NCBI GenBank assembly: GCA_904063045.1
Contig: CAJFCJ010000007.1
Span: 1,332,510 to 1,396,509 of the forward strand
Origin: Dimorphilus gyrociliatus
Lineage: Eukaryota > Annelida > Polychaeta > Dinophilidae
Length of the DNA: 64,000 bases
Reading direction: 5' to 3'
Part shown: in pieces, positions 56,609-64,000 of the stretch
Layout: each line of letters opens with the position of its first letter
Position numbering within the stretch: the stretch's first letter is position 1
Notes under the pieces: model-generated
What the model saw: only the letters and a program-made list of their open reading frames with translations
The model's database searches: none
What the model was told of the DNA's origin: nothing
Translations under genes and position numbers: made by a program

Positions 56609-59600
56609 TTACGAAGGGCTATTTTCCTCATTCCAACAATGTAATGTTTGTAGCTTTTGAACAAGTTTCTAAATATTATAAATATAATAACAGTAATGTT
56701 AGAAAAAAACAAAAATATGTAATCTAACAAATATTTCCAACAAACCTCGTTCTTAACATTTGTAATGGAATTTTGAAGAATCCTTTGTAAGGTTGTTTTA
56801 TTGATAAAATTATGCCACAAAAGGCGTTTTAACAAGGCTTCGAAATTCTCCCAAGAAACCTAATAAAATAATAAAATTCACATTCGATTTAATAGAGACT
56901 GAATGAATGAAATGAAGGTGAAAGGAGGGAACGTATAGACTCAAACTTACTTCTATATCTAGAGTTTCTTCAAAGAGTAATACATTTTTCGGACTAAGTA
57001 TACCTTGAAGATATGAACTTCTACATTTTTTCAAATAGCTTCTACTCCATAAAAATATAAACAACATCTGTACTTCTTCACTCCAAGTATGAGGATAGCT
57101 AATGGCTATTAAAAAGCCAAAATATAAAGGGAATTTTATTTCATACTAAACAAAATATAACTTACCTAATTGTACAGCCAATTCTAAACTACACGACATA
57201 AGAGCTTTGTCCCAATCGACAATAAGTTCGTTCTAATAATATTATATTTATTTTCAAATTGTACTAAATACTATATCTTATTGAATAAAAATTTATTTTA
57301 CCTCATTTTCTTGTATAAGATAAATGGCTTGCGATATTGTTTGTTTAATTGAGTTTATATTCGGGCTTGTTGTTGAAATTACACTTAATTGTAACAAATC
57401 CAAAAAAGAATTAAGAACTTTAGATGGTAAGAAAAATCCATCATCAGCTTCATTAATTTTACAATTAAGATCATCAAGATTTTTTAAACTATCTTCTTCA
57501 ATCTTTGTTTCGTCCATTAAATTATGATTTTGCGGTTTAGATACAATTTTTTCATAATGAGAGCTTATTTCCTTGAATAGTGTATCTGATAATATATATA
57601 AAATATATAATTATCATGTAGGATAGTATTTTCAGTTAAGATACCTGAATTAACGTATTGTTCCATCCAAGTTTGAACTTTACTTATGGACATTCTCTTG
57701 CATATTCTACTTGCAACCACAATAATTTGATCATTTGTAGAATCGTGCAGTAAAGCCTTAAGAATGTTATAAGCCTGCTGATCTGTCAACCTAAATGATA
57801 CGAACGCAATTAATTTTTAGTAAAGAATCTCAATGGAAAAAAACAAAAATGCTTTTTACATTTCAGCCTTCTTCGACACGTTATGTTGGCAATCTCTAGA
57901 TAATTGTTGTGCTTTTTCCTGCATTTTCTTACTTAATCTTAAAGTTGATATTAATCTATCGTGATTGTCTTCTACAGCGCTATTTCTACCAAACTCGTAA
58001 CATTCTTTTAATATCTCCTCAAATTGACTTAATTTAAAAGTTTTTATAGTATTTGATGCTAATCTCTCCGCAACGAAGATTGTTGTTTTTTTCAACGATG
58101 CAGGTTGATTATTGAAAAAGCTATCTTCTAACTCATTCTAAAAAAGATTAATAAGAAACAATATTAAATAGTATAAAAGTTATGTTGAAGGAAACAAAAA
58201 ACCTGTAACGAGGTAGTTTCAAGACGTTTAACTTCAATACCAGTATTCTGATAAGATAATGGCGTTATTTTTCTATGTTTACCACGAGTATTACACGTTC
58301 CCTCAGAAAACGACAAGAGCAAAGCAGACAATTCGGCTTTCAATTTTTAATAAAACCAATTATTATTTCGTTGAGAATTGAGCTATACTAACCTATAAAT
58401 GGAAATGTTTGATGGAAGAAAGACACATTTAATCTTTTACCAGCGTATCGAGAAGATTTAATAACTATCTTGTCATTTCTTTTCTTTTCGCATAAATTCG
58501 AATAAAGCAAATGACGGGGAAAGAAAGGTTGCTGAAAGAACCACGATAAACATGTGACAATAAGAAATTTTTCCGAGTTTTTATCGTTTTTCAACTCTTT
58601 TATACATTCTCTAAATACAGCCAGAAGAAGAATGCATAGATCGATAGTATATTGTACTTTAAATGCATATACATCAGCCATAGCCAAATAGCTGAAATGA
58701 TAATAAAAAATTAACTCTTGAATAAACTATTAAATAACATTACTATTAACTTACGTTGTAATCCAAGTAACATTATATAATAGATTTCCTGTTGTGCATG
58801 ATGATTTTAATATTGTTTTTAAATTCAAGTGAGGAGGTGAAATGTTTGATCTCATTTTAAGAATTGAAGGTAAAACTTTATCGGGTATCGTAGAGCCAGA
58901 TAATGGGAAAAAATGAATAAATCCAATATATTTAGCCAATAATTGCGATGTTTGTAATAGTTTTCTAAGTACATGTATATCAGTACATTTTTCCGATTCT
59001 ATTGTGAACTATTTTAATAGAAAATGTAATTAGTTCACTAAAAATTGAAACAAGGGAATAAAGTACGCACTTCCTGAAGTTTTGAGCAAAGAAATAGCTC
59101 TAATTGATTATGGAATGCTGCGTGGCTACCGTAAATAATAAACTCTTTAAAGAATAGCTGGAAGCCTGGAAATGAGGGTGGGGGAGCAGGTCCATTAATC
59201 TTTGCCGGCTTGACTAATCTCTCTTGTAAACTATTATTTTAATATAAGTATCGTAATTAAAGAATAATATAAGAAAGATACAGAAATATAATTACCGTCT
59301 TAACTTTTCAACATTTGTCTTTAGATTTTCAGCTAGCATTTGTTGTTCATTGTCATTTTCGATATCCCCATCGCTCATCTAATCATAAAATTGCTTCATA
59401 ACAATAAAACATTGAATAGATTCCATTAAATTATTACTTGTAGTAATTGACAAACAAATAGTCTACAAAAATGATAACAGACGGTCGAATCGCTAAGTGA
59501 AGAAACTAATGTAAAAATGCGATTTCCCATTGCCGTTCCTACAGCCCAATCATTTCGAGTATGCTGATTCTTCCATTCTCGTAAAAACGAATAGAAGCTA

Positions 59601-61400
59601 TCTCTGTTCATACATAATAATAAAAAAAATAAGTACGCTCTTATACGAGAATATTGATTAATCACACCTATGATTTTTGAACAAGTGAAAATGTGAAGTA
59701 GTCGGGAAATTTTGTTGATTATCAGTATCAGCTTGAAATGCAACACTGAAGAAAGCTTTTTGTTCTGTAAGATTCATCTGAAATATATTATAAAATAAGG
59801 GTTGACCTCAAAGGAAAAAAAATCAATCTAATTAAACCTACCATGCCGGCGCATTTTTCACTAATACTCTGTAGAAGTTTGGAAAATTCTGGACTCGATT
59901 CAACTATTCGTTGATTTTTTGCCAAAAGATTTACGAATTGCTTATCATAAAATTCTAAAAAACTTTTTAAAAACGGAAATTAAAAGTGAAAAATAGAAAA
60001 AATAATAGAATTTTAAAATATCTTCTTTTTTTTTATTACAAATACCTATATATTTTTTTTAACGTTTCCAGAGCGAAGAATACACAATTATGACTGGAAT
60101 TGAAATAACATATTTCCCCTATAAAAAGAATTTTAAATTTACTAATAAAATGTAAATTTGCTTCATAAACTTACTTTTTCGGCTATTTGACACTTCATTT
60201 ACATGCTTTACAGTCAATAATTGTATTGTGAAATAAATTTCGGTCAGTATACTTGGGACTAAAAATTCTATGAAAAAAAAATAGGCTATAAATTCAATTT
60301 CATTCAAAGAATCGATTAATCTTTCTAACCTAATATAATTGCCGAATATAGATCTGAAAATCTCTCCAATATTTCTTTAAATGTAACCAATTTCAAATCA
60401 ATTACAACTGGAGTTTGTATATTTTTTTGAGTATCATTTTCAACCAACTTATCATCAGCTATATCAAAGCTACTAGAATTGTCTCGTTCGTTTTCTGTCA
60501 TAGAGGTATTGCTGCTTTTAAATGGTGTATTAAATGTACTACCGCTAATTGACGAAATATTTCCAACTTGTCCTGATGCTACAGGAGAGAATGACTTATT
60601 AGAAATGTTCCCACTAATCCAAAAATTAATTTTTTCTTTAACTTATTAAATACTAATATATAAACTAATACAATGAAAAAATGTTTATAATATTGGAATA
60701 TTGGGAACCATTGATTTAGAATTGGACTTAAATTGGCTTTAACTGGAGTAGGAATAATTCTGCGAGGATTTCGTGGAGTACTTGATTTTGGGCTTACAAA
60801 TTGTTTTGTAGGCGTTTTCATACTCAATCCATCATGATCCTGCGTCTGCTTATCAGTAAAAGTATTTTCTTCTTTGACCTTCGCTTGGTTTCCCTTTATT
60901 CTATTTTCTAGATTTAGGAAATCTCCTATCAACATTGTATTCTTTAAACCACTTCTCTTCCTTATTGTATACTTTGAGTTTTCGCCAAACTTTGATTCAC
61001 TGTCATTTGACGCTGCAACATCAGAAAATAACTTTCCTCTTCTTGCAGAAGGCTTCCTCGGTCTTATATCTTTATTATCAAGACTCCTAGTCGAATGTAT
61101 GAATGTTTTGGTTGGTTTAATCGGCGACGGATTGACAGATTCTAATGACTCTAAAGCTTTTGCCGTTTGATAACGCAGAAAGTCAAGGAAAATTTCTATG
61201 AATTCTCCCCTATTACTTTTTTCATTAATTTCTGGCACCTTTTCGAACTATAAACCCAAAAAACACAAAAACTAGTTTTAATTTGAAAAAAAGTAGAAAA
61301 CTAATCAACTTACAATTTGCTTATCACCACTCTTTAACCATTCTATAACAACATTAGCTGTTATATCACCAGCAATAAAGCAATCCAAAACTCGTAACAT
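56609..61400 (-). CDS. CDAN1: Codanin-1, multi-exon
   Basis: ATG 61400 (MLRVLDCFIAGDITANVVIEW); stop TAA at 56609 after QKLQTLHCWNEENSPS. Many exons of about 100-650 nt are separated by introns of about 50-80 bp. Codanin-1 blocks recognised in order: N-terminal FIEIFLDFLRYQTAKALES; the ASF1-binding B-domain-like motif RRIIPTPVK (about 60740-60770); HLFKNHRDSFYSFLREW (about 59600); SLKKTTIFVAERLASN (about 58080); SPKNVLLFEETLDIE (about 56970). Family role: codanin-1 binds ASF1 in the cytoplasm together with CDIN1 and limits histone H3-H4 delivery. Human mutations cause congenital dyserythropoietic anaemia type I. The protein has no catalytic motif. It is divergent from DDX18. Confidence 0.88.
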
Positions 61401-61938
61401 GGCAAATGAACGTAACTTGTTATTGTTTGAAATCGAGCACGATCATCTATTTAGTTTACAAAATAGACATATAATTAGTTATTTTATCAAAGAGACATTT
61501 CTTGAAAACTAATAATTATATTATTAATATAAATTGTCTATTGACTGCATTTGTATTACTTTTAGTTTGAAATAAATATAAAACGAAAACAATTAAAAAC
61601 AATGCAACTTACTATTTTTGATATTTTGTCGGTTATAGATTACAACACAAGTGTGATTTGTGCTATCAGAATAGACTTTATTATGTTCTTGCACTACTTC
61701 TCCTGTTAGTATGCTTAGTAAAATTTACTTTAAGCGTAAAGCCAAAATGTTAAGAAAATATCGACTTTCCGCCAATTCTGCTTTAGTTCACGAAAGTTCC
61801 GGAAGTGGAAGTCTGCAGGTTCAGTAATGGACCTCATTTTATGCGAACGTGAGGCGTTTTGGAACTGGTAACCACATAAATGTCTACCAGTTTAATTACT
61901 CGATTGATTGTGTGAGCGATATAGTGTTACCACGCGTT
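61401..61938. promoter_or_regulatory. Divergent promoter, CDAN1 / DDX18
   Basis: 538 bp between two head-to-head start codons. The DDX18-proximal part (about 61740-61860) is more GC- and CpG-rich than the rest, which fits a housekeeping promoter and 5' UTR. No TATA box is convincing in this AT-rich context. Confidence 0.45.
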
Positions 61939-64000
61939 ATGCCTAAAAATTCGGCAATAGCAAAGAAAGGCGTTCAGAATAAGAAAGCGAAGAAGCGACA
62001 GTTGGAAGCTAAATCAAAAGAAAAGCATACTGAAGGTTAGATCACCTTGAAATTGTAAACTATATTTAAATCCGTGCTAAATCACATGTGTTCCCTTCTT
62101 CAGGTCCAAAGAAAGTAAAGCAGCCAAAGCTGTCAAGAGAAATTATAGAGAAACATGAGACCGATAGTGAAGAATCTGATATCGAACAAAGTCAGGATGA
62201 GGTTGACATAGATTCTGGTGACTCTTCAAAAGACCAAGAAAATGGTGATGTCAAACGTTCGTATATACAAAATTTACGCAGTATCATTGCTAAATCTTCC
62301 ATGTTACTTTAACAGTTCCTGGTAGCAGCGTAGCATTTTCGATTCTTACTGACAAATCATTTGTAAACTTAAAGGATGTTGTTTGTGAGGAAACATTAAA
62401 AGCTATAAAGGACATGGGATTCGAAAATATGACAGAAATTCAAGCTAAAACTATTCCACCTCTATTAGAGGGACAGTAAGTTGAATAGGTTTTATAATTT
62501 TCTGTTCTATAATAGCATCTCATTTTAGTGACTTGATGGGTGCCGCTAAAACGGGAAGTGGCAAAACGTTGGCATTCTTAATTCCAGCCGTAGAGCTATT
62601 GCATAAACTAAAATTTATGCCCAGAAACGGTTGGTTACTTTGGTTTAATTATATTAGTTTTTTATTTTGGTATTTTATAAGGCACTGGCGTTATCATTAT
62701 ATCGCCAACTAGAGAATTAGCTATGCAAATTTTTGGAGTTGTGAAGGAATTGATGAATCACCATCCTCATACGTACGGTTTGATAATGGGTGGAACCAAC
62801 AGACAAGAGGAAGCGAAAAAGATTGCTAAAGGCGTAAATCTTATAGTCGCCACCCCAGGAAGGTTGTTATTTCTATTTTTTTTAAATATTATTTAGAGTT
62901 GAGAATATTTTTTTTTCAGACTTCTGGATCATTTACAAAATACTAATCATTTTATGTATAAAAATTTGCAATGTTTGATTATCGATGAGGCTGATCGTAT
63001 TTTGGATATTGGTTTTGAAGAAGAAATGAAACAAATTGTTAAGTTATTACCCAGTAGGTTATCTAATTCTCTTAGTGAGCAAAATTTGTAATAATACTAA
63101 TCGTTGTAGAAAAAAGACAAACGATGCTGTTTTCTGCTACACAAACGCGTAAAACTGAGGATTTAGCAAGAATTTCTCTAAAGAAAGAACCATTATATAT
63201 TGGCGTTGACGACAGTAAAGAAACGGCTACAGTTGATGGTTTGGAACAGGTTTGTTAATGATACGAATTTGGATATGATTGCTAAGCATAATTGTTTACA
63301 GGGCTACGTTATATGTCCTACTGATAAGCGATTTCTATTGCTCTTTACTTTCCTTAAGAAGAATAAGAAAAAGAAAATTATGGTATTTTTAAGTTCTTGT
63401 ATGAGTGTTAAATTCTACAATGAACTATTGAACTATATTGATTTACCAGTTACTTGCATTCACGTAAGTAGTTATCGCTATTAGAAATCTAAATAAAAAG
63501 TTTTATCTCTCCTTCAGGGAAAACAAAAGCAGACCAAGAGAACTCATACTTTTTTCGAATTTTGCAACGCAAAGGAAGCAATTCTCCTCTGTACAGATGT
63601 TGCAGCCAGAGGATTGGATATCCCTATGGTTGATTGGATAATTCAATTTGACCCACCAGATGATCCTTCAGAATACATTCATCGAGTAGGCAGAACTGCC
63701 AGAGGTGAAGGTGGCAAAGGTCATGCTCTTTTAATTCTCCAACCAGAAGAAGTTGGCTTTCTTCGTTACTTGAAGAAAGCTAAAGTTCCTGTTAGTGAAT
63801 TTGAGTTTTCTTGGGCTAAAGTGTCTAACATTCAACCACAACTAGAAAAACTTATAGAAAAAAATTATTTTCTACACAAAAGCGCACAAGAAGCCTATAA
63901 GAGCTATGTTAGAGCATATGCTTCACACAGTTTGAAAAATATATTTGACATAAATGAGCTGGATCTACAGTTGGTAGCTAAGAGTTTTGGATTTAGTGTT
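61939..64000 (+). CDS. DDX18: DEAD-box RNA helicase DDX18 (Has1), 3' end beyond window
   Basis: ATG 61939. First exons 61939-62035, 62104-62244, 62316-62475, 62529-62629, 62682-62862, then 62920 onward; the final exon from about 63520 runs off the window in GFSV. The N-terminus is basic ([13 protein letters not shown]) and then acidic. Helicase motifs: AAKTGSGKT (Walker A), SPTRELA, ATPGRLLD, DEAD in [44 protein letters not shown]. The C-terminal DUF4217-type extension is present ([21 protein letters not shown]). Known role of the DDX18/Has1 family: nucleolar ATP-dependent RNA helicase in 60S ribosome assembly. The sequence is close to human DDX18 throughout. Only the last few dozen residues should be missing. 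Confidence 0.95.

Noticed and set aside
1-64000. tRNA, rRNA, CRISPR or bacterial operon features
   Set aside because: No B-box or cloverleaf candidates, no direct-repeat arrays, and the genes are spliced eukaryotic genes.

Overview
This is eukaryotic nuclear DNA from an invertebrate bilaterian with a compact genome. It is strongly AT-rich, has many introns of only about 50-120 bp (GT..AG), and mixes closely packed genes with microsatellite-rich spacers. The gene set (UHRF1 with PHD and SRA, CHFR with a PBZ finger, codanin-1, TMEM72, CEP63, a Crumbs homologue, a GPI-type transferrin) fits a lophotrochozoan. A compact-genome annelid such as a dinophilid is my best guess, but this is inference. 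I saw no rRNA, tRNA, transposon or CRISPR array.

Layout. 2.2-12.0 kb holds a tandem cluster of five paralogous genes (four +, one -), each about 420-550 aa. They share an alpha-helical body and end in what reads as a SOCS box plus a short conserved tail. A sixth copy lies at 35.6-37.3 kb. 12.0-17.3 kb is mostly non-coding, with microsatellites and two related hairpins. 17.3-26.9 kb (-) is one 12-exon Crumbs-like gene (2872 aa by my splice model, which closes in frame). 29.0-31.1 kb is a single-pass LRR receptor. 31.7-35.4 kb (-) is UHRF1. 38.0-40.0 kb is CEP63/DEUP1. 40.8-41.6 kb (-) is an adenosine-receptor-like GPCR. 41.9-44.8 kb (-) is CHFR. 45.4-47.9 kb (-) is a two-lobed, GPI-type transferrin that has lost its anion-binding residues. 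It is head to head with a 101-aa CARD-only gene, and a 29-bp inverted repeat lies between them. 48.8-50.1 kb is BCKDHB. 50.3-54.2 kb (-) is a laminin-EGF-repeat receptor. 54.4-55.6 kb (-) is a five-exon TMEM72-like gene. 56.6-61.4 kb (-) is codanin-1, divergent from DDX18, which runs off the right edge.

The housekeeping genes are not a functional operon; neighbours appear unrelated. The part that looks least described is the SOCS-box family: six copies in one window, a shared body without clear resemblance to a domain I know, and a recurring gene structure (tiny phase-0 first coding exon, short intron, one long exon) in three of them. By family knowledge a SOCS box recruits Elongin B/C and a cullin E3 ligase, so these could be substrate receptors undergoing lineage-specific expansion. 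All splice models here were read by eye from GT/AG sites, reading frame and homology, without transcript evidence.
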